Shown one piece after another: positions 55,701 through 63,950 of a DNA stretch of 64,000 bases. The DNA comes from Tenrec ecaudatus (taxonomy: Eukaryota > Chordata > Mammalia > Afrosoricida > Tenrecidae). The stretch is taken from contig NC_134535.1 in the NCBI RefSeq assembly GCF_050624435.1, forward strand, positions 124,483,731 through 124,547,730, written 5' to 3'. Position 1 is the first letter of the stretch. Each line of letters begins with the position of its first letter. The notes beneath the pieces were generated by a model that ran no database searches, was not told where the DNA came from, and saw only the letters and a list, made by a program, of their open reading frames with translations. The translations under genes were made by a program, and so were the position numbers.

Positions 55701-55769
55701 GGCTGGAATGATTGCCGATGTGATAGCCTTCAAAGATCAATTTGTGAGATGAAGAAGATCTCCTTCTGA
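31712..55769 (+). CDS. CLEC4/Dectin-2-cluster C-type lectin receptor (CLEC4A/CLEC4B-like), complete 6-exon gene
   Basis: A type II membrane receptor of the myeloid CLEC4 cluster. Exons are 31712-31739, 32301-32402, 35089-35187, 53210-53361, 54479-54594 and 55628-55769. They join in phase with GT-AG introns into 639 nt, 212 residues (human Dectin-2 has 209). Residues 1-22 form a short tail without an ITIM, opening MMQGQPQG like Dectin-2. Residues 23-45 are the membrane segment ([17 protein letters not shown]). Residues 46-79 are the stalk (SGKRL and LTC as in Dectin-2). Residues 82-212 are the lectin domain. It has EPS at 172-174 and WND at 192-194, the calcium/sugar sites. [20 protein letters not shown] is closest to CLEC4A. 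Sequons are N51, N91 and N162. An extra Cys195 is unusual. A short tail with a DCIR-like head is the architecture of rodent DCAR (CLEC4B), an FcR-gamma-coupled activating receptor. That identity is inference. It could be a lineage-specific CLEC4A/6A paralog. Confidence 0.85.
32301..32402 (+). CDS. Lectin gene exon 2 (tail and membrane segment)
   Basis: 102 bp from acceptor GCCCTTACAG to donor GTAAGT. It encodes [10 protein letters not shown] and the membrane span up to NCW. The LSACF motif is shared with Dectin-2 and Mincle. There is no charged residue inside the span, and Lys22 sits at its cytoplasmic edge. Confidence 0.85.
33485..33635 (-). mobile_element. AfroSINE fragment, minus
   Basis: In lectin intron 2. 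CCAAACCAAACCCACTGCC tail to a degraded head. Confidence 0.78.
34100..34575 (+). mobile_element. L1 3'UTR
   Basis: About 475 bp of L1 3' end closing with CAAGGCCCCAATAAAACG and an A-run, in lectin intron 2. Confidence 0.88.
34849..34995 (+). mobile_element. AfroSINE, 3'-truncated
   Basis: Head GGAACCCTGGAGTGATAGTGG. It ends about 90 bp before the exon 3 acceptor. Confidence 0.78.
35089..35187 (+). CDS. Lectin gene exon 3 (stalk)
   Basis: 99 bp from acceptor CTTTTCCAG to donor GTACCC. It encodes [19 protein letters not shown] and on to [11 protein letters not shown]. The SGKRL..H..Y..LTC spacing matches the Dectin-2 stalk. It ends with one base that pairs with the GG of exon 4 at 53210, supporting the 18-kb jump. 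Confidence 0.85.
35330..35535 (-). mobile_element. AfroSINE, minus
   Basis: Minus copy, first repeat of lectin intron 3 (GCGACTCGGCATAGGACATAG box). Confidence 0.78.
35690..35810 (-). mobile_element. AfroSINE 5' fragment, minus
   Basis: Only the head half remains: GTTTGAACTGCCAACTGTG to GGACCACCAGGACTCC. Confidence 0.7.
36185..36330 (+). mobile_element. AfroSINE fragment
   Basis: Head AGGAGTCCCTGGTGGCTGC. It ends after the GAAAAACTTGG block. Confidence 0.72.
36335..37370. other. Lectin intron 3, mostly unassigned
   Basis: About 36960-37070 carries an old L1 3'UTR piece (GTTGGGCACCATCTG), also present at 42630. The rest is unrecognised. Confidence 0.5.
37375..38430 (-). mobile_element. RTE (BovB-like) LINE, reverse transcriptase part
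   Basis: The minus frame 37810-38355 shows RTE-clade reverse transcriptase: [19 protein letters not shown], a QGCILS motif and the catalytic box as YANDT, so the usual YADD has a substitution. Downstream (toward 37375) the C-terminal region follows with frameshifts. It is inactive. Confidence 0.8.
38535..38648 (-). mobile_element. AfroSINE fragment, minus
   Basis: Head half only: GTAGAAAGCCCAGTC to CACTACACCACCGGGG. Confidence 0.75.
38660..39515. other. Lectin intron 3, no recognised feature
   Basis: AT-rich unique sequence with a short (CA)n run at 39254-39270. Confidence 0.55.
39520..40250 (-). mobile_element. AfroSINE split by a solo LTR
   Basis: SINE halves at about 39520-39596 and 40117-40250, both minus, interrupted by the LTR at 39597-40116. 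Confidence 0.65.
39597..40116 (-). mobile_element. Solo LTR, ERV-L-type
   Basis: Minus-oriented LTR of about 520 bp from TGTGTTAGTCTAGG to AACTATCTCA. It shares the CACATGTG and TTGGCACAATGAA blocks with the provirus LTRs. The target duplication is unclear. Confidence 0.7.
40512..40893 (-). mobile_element. Two minus AfroSINEs in tandem
   Basis: Copies at about 40512-40670 and 40692-40893, each with an ACCAAAC/ATACCAAAC tail. They lie directly upstream of the pseudo-exon. Confidence 0.78.
41008..41158 (+). pseudogene. Decayed duplicate of lectin exon 4
   Basis: 151 bp closely matching exon 4 of the lectin gene (53210-53361, 152 bp). Shared stretches include CCAGAGAACTGG and AACCAGAAGACCTGCTC. 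It has a one-base deletion, the Trp104 codon is changed to TGA, and the donor is GC instead of GT. Similarity continues downstream to about 41535, matching 53362-54150 once repeats inserted there are removed. So it is a segmental duplicate of exon 4 and the start of intron 4 lying within intron 3, and is non-functional. Confidence 0.85.
41668..42760 (-). mobile_element. Older L1 3'UTR, minus
   Basis: Opens with AAACAGTTTTATTGACATATAC and contains further 3'UTR blocks (GTTGGGCACCATCTAG near 42640). It is interrupted by a tiny younger L1 tip at 41908-41980. Confidence 0.65.
41908..41980 (+). mobile_element. 73-bp L1 3' tip with target duplication
   Basis: Ends in CCCCCAATAAAATGA plus tail. Flanks are AGAAGATCTGTG (41896-41907) and AGAAGATATGTG (41981-41992), an 11/12 target duplication. 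Confidence 0.8.
42770..43740. other. Lectin intron 3, no recognised feature
   Basis: Very AT-rich sequence with a short (AAT)n at about 43398-43410. Confidence 0.55.
43745..44085 (-). mobile_element. L1 3'UTR, minus
   Basis: CTTTTTATTGGAGGCTCTTA start and a GGCCTCTTGATAGATTGTAG block, inside lectin intron 3. Confidence 0.78.
44509..45400 (+). repeat. ERV 5' LTR
   Basis: TGAGGTAGTTAGTTTATTGTGCC to CTTTCTAACACA. It is about 631 bp once the inserted element at 45134-45394 is removed. An AT-rich TATATA zone lies at 44996-45090. Confidence 0.88.
45134..45378 (-). mobile_element. Short poly(A) retroelement derived from L1 3'UTR
   Basis: A 245-bp insert in the 5' LTR with perfect 16-bp flanking duplications CTAGAGAACCCTTTCT (45118-45133 and 45379-45394). 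On the minus strand it reads like the internal L1 3'UTR segment at about 27225-27440 (GGAGACACAGTGTGGGAATT) and ends with an A-run (T-run at 45137-45149). Confidence 0.8.
45404..45417 (+). promoter_or_regulatory. ERV primer binding site, tRNA-Leu(UAA)
   Basis: TGGTACCAGGAGTG, three bases after the LTR, is complementary to the 3' end of mammalian tRNA-Leu(UAA), 14 of 14 from memory. Confidence 0.82.
45443..46242 (+). pseudogene. ERV gag remnant
   Basis: The start codon at 45443 opens a frame broken by TAG at 45611 and TGA at 45890. A shifted frame continues at 45910-46242 with an acidic proline-rich stretch. Assignment rests on position after the primer site and on general resemblance to ERV-L gag. 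No zinc knuckle is obvious. Confidence 0.6.
46243..47195 (+). pseudogene. ERV gag 3' part, degraded
   Basis: Broken coding sequence between the gag frames and protease. The frame 46623-46859 may be part of the capsid region. No catalytic motif is seen. Confidence 0.45.
47196..47545 (+). pseudogene. ERV protease remnant
   Basis: An aspartic-protease active site DTGS is encoded at 47292-47303 within a [12 protein letters not shown] context. The surrounding frame is shifted. Confidence 0.7.
47546..48311 (+). pseudogene. ERV reverse transcriptase remnant
   Basis: Finger and palm regions are recognisable, with [12 protein letters not shown] and the polymerase box YIDD at 48070-48081. A TAG at 47749 interrupts the N-terminal part. 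A short ATTCCTACTAAAG-type reiteration at 48242-48302 precedes a shift near 48310. Confidence 0.8.
48312..49601 (+). pseudogene. ERV pol: RT connection, RNase H, integrase N-terminus
   Basis: The longest open frame in the window, 429 codons. RNase H acidic residues are in place: FTDSSA, WAELQA, LYTDSWA and NNQVDKM. The end enters the integrase zinc-binding domain and is stopped by TAG at 49599. The second half of that motif (CPIC) follows immediately after the stop. Confidence 0.85.
49602..50790 (+). pseudogene. ERV integrase remnant, split by a solo LTR
   Basis: Core-domain sequence before 49849 and after 50352 is interrupted by an antisense LTR. Of the catalytic triad, the position of the second Asp reads Gly (ASGQGTRFT) and that of the Glu reads Asp (AAGLIDDG). 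Further frameshifts follow. It is inactive. Confidence 0.75.
49850..50351 (-). mobile_element. Solo LTR inserted in the provirus, antisense
   Basis: 502 bp, 5'-TG...CA-3', with a perfect 5-bp target duplication GCATC at 49845-49849 and 50352-50356. Same LTR superfamily as the host provirus and younger than it. Confidence 0.88.
50791..51013 (+). pseudogene. ERV dUTPase-like domain remnant
   Basis: The frame encodes [19 protein letters not shown], the dUTPase motif III hairpin that holds uracil, followed by a [11 protein letters not shown] motif IV. Motifs I and II lie upstream in other frames and are damaged. dUTPases remove dUTP during reverse transcription, and a position downstream of integrase is an ERV-L trait. 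Confidence 0.78.
51411..51420 (+). promoter_or_regulatory. ERV polypurine tract
   Basis: AAGGGGTGGA immediately upstream of the 3' LTR, with one T interruption. Confidence 0.5.
51422..52026 (+). repeat. ERV 3' LTR
   Basis: 605 bp, TGAGATAGTTAG to AACTCTAACACA. It lacks the insert of the 5' LTR. Confidence 0.9.
52032..53209. other. Lectin intron 3 end
   Basis: 52040-52730 has the texture of an old afrotherian interspersed repeat that the provirus may have split (left half before 44504). I cannot name it. 52960-53209 leads to the exon 4 acceptor. Confidence 0.4.
53210..53361 (+). CDS. Lectin gene exon 4 (first lectin-domain exon)
   Basis: 152 bp from acceptor CCAATACAG to donor GTACTT. It encodes [10 protein letters not shown], then [23 protein letters not shown] and KEEQ: the CCP start and first disulfide cysteines of the domain. 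Size and phase match CLEC4 genes. Confidence 0.93.
53580..54045 (+). mobile_element. AfroSINE split by an L1 3' tip
   Basis: SINE head at about 53581-53620 (GGGAGTCCTGGTGGTGCTG) and the rest at about 53930-54045. An L1 3'UTR tip at about 53625-53925 ends with CCCCTAACAAAATG and an A-run. It lies in lectin intron 4 and is absent from the paralogous segment at 41370. Confidence 0.82.
54479..54594 (+). CDS. Lectin gene exon 5
   Basis: 116 bp from acceptor CTTCTCTCAG to donor GTAAGT. It encodes [17 protein letters not shown] and on to SPYNEST, with the WQWVDG signature and the NES sequon also found in human CLEC4A. Confidence 0.94.
54712..54890 (+). mobile_element. Two consecutive L1 3' tips
   Basis: Copies of the last bases of the L1 3'UTR at about 54712-54755 and 54770-54890, each closing with CCCCTAATAAAATGT and A-rich tails, in lectin intron 5. 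Confidence 0.75.
55628..55769 (+). CDS. Lectin gene exon 6 (coding end)
   Basis: From acceptor CCTTCCAG to stop TGA at 55767-55769. It encodes [24 protein letters not shown] and [13 protein letters not shown] and WND are the calcium-binding elements, and the ICEM ending is typical of CLEC4A and Dectin-2. Confidence 0.95.
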
Positions 55770-57210
55770 AGGGAACATTCTCCAGGGATATGTGGTTAGA
55801 CGGATACCCACTGTGAACGGCGCAGGTCATTTGGTTTGTTGTTTATGTTTGTACATCTTTTGTAAGCGATGCCTATGGAACCTGTCAGTTGGCTGTCACC
55901 TAGTGCACTTGTTATGGGATCAGTTCACACATCCGTTCATTCCTAAAATGTATAATTTTAAGCATTTTCTGTGTTTTAGGGACTCTCCTTTGTGGGTACA
56001 TGGGGGAAGCATGAGATTTCTTTGCTAATTTCTGTGTGATTCTTAAGGGACTAGTTACTGATATAATGAGAGACAATATAAGTTGATGTGATGCCTTTTC
56101 CTGTCTAGATTTTTTTGTGTGGACTGGTTTAAAGAAAAAGAATCCCAACGATTGCTTTCTGTTTCTCCCAGAAAGCATATTATGAAATAATAGGCATACT
56201 ATGTCCATCAATTTAAGGTACATTCCAGCTTCGCTCCAGTAGACACTTTAGGCTCCTTAACATTCTTTACTCAGTATTAGCATTTACCATCGGGTGCAGA
56301 CAAAGAATTGGAGATTGAACATGAGAAATTTATAATTAGAGCATGAACTGAGGTCATGACTAATGCCTTGATACATAGAGTTTTATTCATCGGTATTCTG
56401 ATAATTATTTTCTTTGGTTCAATTTTACACTTCGGTGCATGGATTCCTTCTCACAATGGGCCTTGATGTGCTTTGGTAAACCAAAGAACTTTTACTGAAG
56501 TTCTTTCCCATCATTTTGTTCTAACACAATATAAACTATGCTGACAAGATAGCCTGTCATTCATTGTCTTGTCATAGGACTTTTAATGGGTCCCCTCCAT
56601 GGCTATCCTCAGATAACGTGTGCCGCTCCTTATGTGACCCCTGAGATCATGTCTGATCTTGGTGCAGCTGAGCCATTCCATTGCCACCCACTTTTTTCTA
56701 AGTGTACTTTAAGATGAATTGTTTTTATAGAGTTCTACTCTTACCCAGTATAAGTAGAATTTACCAGTTTAACTCTCAGAGAGCAACTTAACCAATAGTC
56801 AGAGGAGTTTCACTTCATGTTTAATGAAAATTTCTCACTGCTATTTCAATAATATGGGGATGGATATGAAAGACAGGCAGAAAGAACCACCTTCTTAAAG
56901 GGCTTTGATTCACAGAACTGCCTGTGCTGGGACTGGGGTGAAACGGAGACTGGTGAATCACTGCGGGACCTCTTCCTTCCCTCTGCAGAGCATTCTATGA
57001 ATGTGGTTCAGAGCCTCTTTCCTTTAAATTCCTCACAGCACCAGTAAGTCAAAGTTGCATGTAATAGAATTCATGTAGGATTTATATTTAAATTGTGAAA
57101 TGAATGTGATGAACCATCACAAACAGCACTAGTCAGTTGAAAGCGTTGTGAGAAACAATACAGTACTTTTAACGTCATTAGGTTTGGCGGAATGAATGCA
57201 TCATTCCCTA
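55770..57210 (+). other. Lectin 3'UTR and downstream region
   Basis: No repeat recognised. The 3'UTR presumably lies here, but no canonical AATAAA stands out close to the stop. The first clear ones are near 57940 and 58130. Confidence 0.4.
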
Positions 57211-57214
57211 AGGA

Positions 57215-57412
57215 AGCACCGGGTGTGCAATGGTGAAGAGCTCAGCTGCTAACCCCCGAGTGGGGCGTTTGAACTCCCCAGCTGCTCTGTCGCAAACGAT
57301 GGGAAGTCTGCCTCTGTGGAATATCTGCAGCTCTGCAAACCCTCTAGGGCAGTTCTGCCAGGTCGCTGGGAGTTGGCATGCACTCAATGATGCAGGGGCA
57401 AGAACAGTATCC
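57215..57412 (+). mobile_element. AfroSINE
   Basis: Sense copy: AGCTCAGCTGCTAACC head half and TCGCTGGGAGTTGGCATGC tail. Confidence 0.75.
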
Positions 57413-57436
57413 CCGGCCAACCCAACCCACCCCCCA

Positions 57437-57890
57437 GGGCTGCAATAACTAAGTACCAATAGCTGGGTGCTTTAAACCAGCACAGGTTTATTCGCTCGTG
57501 ACTTTGGAGTCCAGAGCCTGACATCAGATGCTGGTGTGACCATGTTCTCCGAGGTCTTGGGGAAGAATCCTTCCTGGCCTCTTCCTGCTTCCGGTGATTT
57601 ATGGAAATTCATGGTATTCTTAGATTGTAGGCGCATCACCCTAGTCTCAGCCTCTGTCTACACATAACCTTCTTCCCTGTGAACCTGTCTTGTGTTGTCT
57701 TCTCTTCTTACAAGAGCACCTATCAAACTGGATTGAAGACTCACCTGAAACCAGCATGAATACATTTTAATTAATGAAACCTGCAAGGACTTTATTTCCT
57801 AATATGATCGTATTCACAGGTATGGGCAGTCAGGAATTAAGCCTACCTTTTGGAGGGAGCACAATGCAACTCACAAGAGTGTGCATTTTT
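57437..57890. mobile_element. Ancient eutherian LTR-like repeat (ERV-L/MaLR type)
   Basis: Resembles the common mammalian repeat with CTGGGTGCTTTAAA, GGTTTATTC, GGGGAAGAATCCTTCCTGGC, CTTCTTACAAGAGCACC and ACAGGTATGGGCAGTCAGG blocks in the usual order. I am unsure of the exact family. Confidence 0.6.
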
Positions 57891-58207
57891 GATTAACAAT
57901 ATATAACTGGAGCATCCTTTGAACCAATACTTTTCAAAATAATAAAAAGCACATTCAATTATTTTACTGCTTTTAAAAACATTAATAACAATTTTTAAAG
58001 TGAGAGTAAATGAATTTCACCATCAGTGGGTAAAATGACAGACTATTTCAGTATTTATTTTGTAACATAATTTAATCTGTATAATTAATGTGGGTGTATT
58101 ACATGAAATCCTATGTATGGAATTGTCAAAAAATAAATGCTCAGCATCAGGTGTGCGTATATAATATTATTTATTACTGTTACATTGTGAAATCATTATT
58201 TTAGAAG

Positions 58208-58392
58208 AAAGTTCTCAGGTGGTGCAAATGGTTTGCACTCGACTTAAGTTTGACAGGTCAAGTCCGCTCAGTGTGCCAAGGATTAAAGGCCTGACAATCT
58301 GCTCTGTAAAGGATACAGCCAAGAAGACCCCGTAGAGCAGTTCTGTGCTACAACCCATGGGGTCACAGTGAGCTAAAACCAACTAGATAAGA
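58208..58392 (+). mobile_element. AfroSINE
   Basis: Diverged sense copy: GGTGCAAATGGTTTGCACT and a GAGCAGTTCTGTGCTAC box. Confidence 0.72.
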
Positions 58393-58594
58393 ATCCAGAA
58401 GGTGCATCTTAAAATGCATCATTAAAGTATAAGTCAATGGTCCCTCTACAGTAAAACAAAATAAAAGGTTACTTTTATAATTATTTAAAGAAAGTATGCT
58501 CACATATTACTTTATTCAGCATAAAATTGGGCCCTATGAATGAAACTTTTCTTAGCATATATGTGTTTTTTAATATTAATCCTGAGAGTTTCTA

Positions 58595-59235
58595 ATCCTC
58601 TTGGAAACAAACAACCCCCACTGGAATGGCTATTATTAGATAATGGAAAGTAGTAGGTCTTGGTGAGGATAAGAAAGATGGGAACCTTCGCTCACTGCTG
58701 GTGAGTATGTAACTGAACACGTTCTCTGTGGAAATGTTTGATGGTTCCTCAAAAAGCGACAAAGAGAGTTACCATGTGACCCAGGAGTTCCATTCCGATG
58801 TGTGCACCCAAAAGAACCCAAAGCAAGGAATTAAAAAGATATCTATACATTGCATAATTATTCATAATAGCAACAAGTGAAAACACCCACCATCAATAGA
58901 TAAAAGGATGTGGCATATCCATGCAATGGAATATCATTCAGTTATGGGAAGAACTGACATTGTGGTACATGTAGGAGCAATATGAGAACATCATGCTTAC
59001 CACACAGGTCAAAAATGTTCAAATAATATACTATCCCATTTTCATGAATTATCTAGAATAGGAAAATGCATTGAGGCCATTGTTTATTAGTGTTTGACAG
59101 AGGATGAGAGCAGGAGAAAATTGGGTGAATTTCTGAGTAGAATGATGAAAAAATTTGTAAATCAATAATAATTATGGCGGTACACATGCTAATTAATTTC
59201 ACCAAATTGTACACTTAAAATGATTATTTGCCAAT
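58595..59235 (+). mobile_element. Older L1, ORF2 end and 3'UTR
   Basis: Eutherian L1M-like copy (GACCCAGGAGTTCCATTC, ATGCAATGGAATATCATTCAG, ACTTAAAATGATTATTTGCC). Coding is broken. Confidence 0.75.
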
Positions 59236-59617
59236 TAAAATGATATGTTACCACAACAAAATGAAAGAAAACCCAAATAGATAATAACTATGCATACAAA
59301 AAAATCAACTAACACTCCAGACTCTTTTGATCAATCATTTAATAAATAGAGGAGGAGGTAGACAACTTTGTGGAATGTCCAGAATTGTTTAAAATACTAT
59401 TGTTCACCGGGAATAGACTGACCACCTTACTGATTTCTCTGATATTGAGACTCTATTACTACCTGACAACCCTCCAGGACTCTTGTAATGTTAATTTTGT
59501 TAAGTGATTTTAATACAGAAACACGGATTAATATACTTCAGTCTCCTGAAATATCAATCATCCGTGGTACAAAACACACACACATACATGCACAAAACCC
59601 CTCAAACATGCCCATTT

Positions 59618-59780
59618 CTTGGGGGTTGATTCGACTCCTACCAGGCCTATGTGATGCAGAATTGCTTTTATGGTTTATAAGGCTATAAATATTATTGGCT
59701 GAAAATTGATACATCTTTTACCCATGGAGTACGTGTGGTGGGTCTTAACAGTCAATCTTTCTGTTAGCATGGGGAACAAG
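59618..59780 (-). mobile_element. AfroSINE remnant, minus
   Basis: Badly decayed minus copy (GTTGATTCGACTCCTACCAGG start). Confidence 0.55.
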
Positions 59781-59784
59781 GAAT

Positions 59785-60335
59785 CCGCTATCAATGGTGC
59801 ACAACATGTCAAAGGTGAACTCAACCACACAAGGCCAGATAAAACAATGTGACATCATTTTAATTGTTGAACTAAATGCTTAGTATAAAGGTTTAATTAA
59901 TGCTATTACCATTAACTGCTCTACGAAAAGTTAAAATTGTTGTCAATGGAATTTTATACTGAAGAAGTACTATTTAGGACTGTGGTATGCATTGACTTCT
60001 CACCTATTAAATATCTCATTCAAAATTCACATTATTGGCACAGTGAAAAATATACCGTCTGACTCTCTTGTGGAATACTGGTATGCTTTAGACAGTAAGA
60101 AGTGCCAGAATGTGCAGTAAGAGTGAGACTGGTTGTGATGATTAAAGTTGTGTCAATTTGACTGGGTGATAATTCTCAATGATTTGGCAGTGATGTAAAG
60201 ATGCCAACAGTTTATGTCCTGATGCTATCATCACCCATTAGCAATTGATTTTGAAACTTTAAAAATTTGAATTCAGTAAAGACTGGCAGAGCTGATCATA
60301 ATTTTATATTCAAGTATTCACTCACATTTTGTTTC
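59785..60335. other. No recognised feature
   Basis: AT-rich sequence, no gene-like frame. Confidence 0.55.
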
Positions 60336-60339
60336 AATG

Positions 60340-61140
60340 CATGCATTGCACCCCCCTCATTGTACCAACGCTTAGGCCACTTCATCCCTGTGCTTCCTGT
60401 GTCCATTCCTCCTCTTCCCTAACCGTCTGAGCTTTGCTTTTGGGTAAATGCTGCCCTGTTGATCTTACATGGCTGATTATTCTAATAGGGCTGAGTTTAG
60501 TCCATATCTGAAGGGTAACTCATGGCCATAGTTTTGGGGGTGAGGGGATCTCATCAGTCTCTGACTATAAGCATGATCTCTTTTATGGCTTTGTTCCACA
60601 TTTTTCTCCCACTTAACCCAGGACCGTCTACTGTGGTCCTTTTCAGAGCAGTTGGTCGTGGTAGCCATGCATCATCTAGGTCTTCTGCTCTCAGGATTCC
60701 AGAGGTTGATGTTTGTGTGGTCCAGTATCCATGGATTAAGTGTTTCCATTGTATCTTTTGATTCTCTTGATTCTCCTTTATTCTAAACGAGGAGAAAACA
60801 ATTGTTGCACTTTTGATGTCTGTTCATGAGCTCTTAAGACCCCACCCACTACTCACTAAGTAGGATGTAAAACACTGTCTTTGTCTATTATGTAATGCCA
60901 AAGGATTTTGGTGTCTCTTAAGACTATGGTTCTAGTCCCTCAGTCTCAGCAACTTCAAGGTGTTTGTTATGTCTATGAAGTATTCATAACATTGTCCCCT
61001 GTAGGTTCCATCAAATTCATGGGGGATATATTTTCAGCAAATATGCATATATAAATACAAATATACTCTGTCAGATCTATATATATGTGTAGGCATATTC
61101 CCATTTCCCTTTTCACATTTGTTTTTTTTCATTTCTTTGC
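60340..61140 (-). mobile_element. L1 3'UTR relic, minus
   Basis: Carries blocks typical of older afrotherian L1 3'UTRs (CATGGCTGATTATTC, CACTTAACCCAGGACCG, GACCCCACCCACTACTCACT). Confidence 0.55.
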
Positions 61141-61699
61141 CCAGTAGGCTCTGTGAGTGAATCTCTCTTCCAAAGAACATGATAGGAACATGAATAAAGA
61201 AACATGTATTAATGAGTTGCTACAGATAGTTATTTTGTTATTATGTGTCCTTATATTTTCCCAAGCTTGGGACGACATGAACATTATGTTTCACAGAGAA
61301 AAGCACCCTTGCCTAGATATATGTTTTTTAAATTTGAAAAAATTAAATCATTTTATTAGGACATAATTCAGACATACCATTCAATTGCTCAGTCATTTCA
61401 GGCAGTGTTGTAGAATTGCTACCACAGTATTTTCAAAACATTTTCTTCCTTCTTGTACTCCTTGACAGCAGCTCCCCATTACACCCCTCCCTGCCATACC
61501 CCCAGGAACTCTTATTCTAGTTACTGCCTCTACAGACTCACCCGACCTGAGTTTCATCACATCCTGGTTTATGAGGGTCCTGTTTAGCTACTAGTCAACT
61601 ATTTCTGAATTTTTAATTGTAGGAACAGGTCCATTTTCTAATGACTAGACTGTGAGTGAATCCTGACTGACACAACAGAGTTTACTGGTATATAACATA

Positions 61700-61870
61700 A
61701 AACTCACTGCAATTGAGTCAATACTGACTCATAGGGATCCTATAGGACAGGATAGAACTGCCCCTTTAAGTTTCCCAGATGGTAATTGTTTACAGGAGTA
61801 GAAAGCCCCATCTTTCTCCTGTGGAGCTCCTGGTGGTTTTGAATTGCTGACCTTTCAGATCACAGCTCAT
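61700..61870 (-). mobile_element. AfroSINE, minus, nested in L1
   Basis: AAAACTCACTGCAATTGAGTC to a degraded head, with a CCTATAGGACAGGATAGAACTG box. Confidence 0.85.
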
Positions 61871-62231
61871 ATCACTTATACGTAGTAATGTTTTCACTGT
61901 ACAGTTCAATGATTTTCATCAAATGTCCATAGCCATTATATCAATTCATATGAAGAATGTTCCATCACTTTAGAATGCTCCTTTTGCCCCCTATTGTAAA
62001 AACACAGTCATCTGATCTCCATCAACATGCATTTGCTTTGTGAGCTGTAGAAGTTCACATACATGGATTCATGTTTCTTTGTCTTTACTTTCTTTCCTCA
62101 ACTTGGTTATTAGACTCATCTATGTTTTTGCGTTTTCAGCAAGACATTTAATTGTGAGTTACATTCTTTTGTATGGATATACTGTCATTTGTTTATTTCT
62201 TTCATTGTTAAGTTTTTGGCCTTTCCAATTA

Positions 62232-62402
62232 GCACATGTTAAGTACTTGGCTAATAACCAAAACATTGACAGTTCAAACCCACTGCGTTTGATGTGTCAA
62301 TTTGCTTTCATTAATATTACAGTTAAGAAAACCCTATGTGGCAGTTCTATGTGCCATGGGTCCGTTATATGTTGACAAGGACTCAGCTGAATTTAACAAC
62401 AA
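62232..62402 (+). mobile_element. AfroSINE, nested in L1
   Basis: TTAAGTACTTGGCTAATAACC head and a TTTAACAACAACAC tail. Confidence 0.75.
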
Positions 62403-62999
62403 CACAAATAAAACTACTTTATATTTATTTTTCTGAACTTTATATCTAGGAATGGAATTTCTGGATTGTGAGATTGCTGTGTGTTTAATTTTGCAAGAAA
62501 TTGCCAAACTGCTTTTCCAAAATCGTTGTGCCAATTCACTTGCCTCTAAGCAATGGATGAGAGCTTCAGTTTCTGCATATCCTAATACTTGGTCTTACCA
62601 GTTTTAAAAAACTTGTCATTCCTTTGAGTGAGACGCTGCATCTTATTATTTTAATTTACTTATTCTCTTATAACAAGTTATTGAACATGTTTTCATGTGT
62701 ATTGACAATTCACACAAAATCTTTTATAATGTCTGTTCAATATTTCTTCCCTCAATTCTTTTTCCCCTCCTTTCCCTCAGTTCTTACATTGCATTCTCTT
62801 CGTCTTATTAGGAGCTGTTTTAAAATGATATTCCTTATATAAGACATTTTCTGTATATATGTATTGGAAATATTTTTTCCAACTTTATGCTTGCTTCTAA
62901 GTAGTTTCCATATATTCTTTTTTATTGTATTTGCTAAAGGTAACAGAGTTGGCAAAATTATTTACTGCCAAAATTATGTACCTGCACTTCAAAAATTAT

Positions 63000-63430
63000 G
63001 TCTGAGAATTCAAATAAAGAGATGATACAATGTACAACCTCTTCTGTTTATCATTCAATATTTTAACGTTTAATTCAAGTGCATTTTTATAATTTCAAAA
63101 TCTTTTGAAAAGTTATAACAAGAGTTGAAAAATTAGTTCTCCTGTGACTGTTCAGATTTCTGATAAAAATTTAAAAATCTAAACATATACTGTTATAGCA
63201 TGCTATTAAATAATATTTCCACATATTTGCCACATTTTCTTTCTTAATGACATGACCCCCAATAGATTTTTCTGAAAGAGATATGTTTTACAGGGAAAAC
63301 GCATGAGTGTATATCCAAGAAATATTGTGCCTAAGTTTTTGTTTCCCAAATGATGTTGCTGTTTAACTCATGTCCTTCACTCTCTATCCAAACCTCCTTG
63401 ACTCAGCTATTTACACGTATTTTAGAAGGC
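63000..63430. other. No recognised feature
   Basis: AT-rich sequence without supported coding. Confidence 0.55.
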
Positions 63431-63434
63431 AGAT

Positions 63435-63565
63435 ATTTTTCAAAATGCAAATGAAAAAAACCATGATATATCATCGAACACCTTTGAGGATATCCCAAAT
63501 CAGAAAATCAGAGAGCAAGAAATATTGGAGAGGATGCAGCAAGATAGGAACTCTCTGCAAAGTTA
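63435..63565 (+). mobile_element. L1 ORF2 fragment
   Basis: GCAAATGAAAAAAACCATGATATAT to GGATGCAGCAAGATAGG, the conserved end of L1 ORF2. Confidence 0.65.
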
Positions 63566-63724
63566 ATTAATTAGTATCCATAGGGTGATAAAAAATAAGC
63601 TAAAATGTTTCATTAGGGGAGATAGGAATAAAGTAACATATAAAAAGTACTTACATTAAGAATTCTAAGACCAAAGTAAAATATATTTTAAACTACTGAA
63701 TGGCTGTTTAATAATAGATGACGC

Positions 63725-63950
63725 TGTTACTGTGCTCGATGGAGTTGCTATAGACTCGTCGTGCCCCTGCAGGACAGAGTAGAATGGCCCCAGAGGGTTG
63801 CCTAGGCTGTAACTTTAGAAGCCCTGGTGATGCAGTGACTAAGCACTGGCTACTAATTGAAAGGTCAGCCAGCAGTTAGGACCCACCAACCCCTCCCGTG
63901 GGAGAAAACCTGCACAGTCGGCTTTCATAAAGATTGCAGCTCTGGAGGCA
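63725..63950. mobile_element. Head-to-head AfroSINE pair
   Basis: Minus fragment at about 63725-63815 (GACAGAGTAGAATGGCCCC) abutting a plus copy from about 63818 (GAAGCCCTGGTGATGCAGTG), truncated near 63950. Confidence 0.78.

Larger units (their letters stand above)
61345..62990 (-). mobile_element. Older L1 3'UTR/ORF2, minus, interrupted by SINEs
   Basis: Starts ATTAAATCATTTTATTAGGAC, continues with CATAATTCAGACATACC and TACAGTTCAATGATTTTCA, and extends to about 62990. It is broken by a minus AfroSINE (61700-61870) and a plus AfroSINE (62232-62402). Confidence 0.65.
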
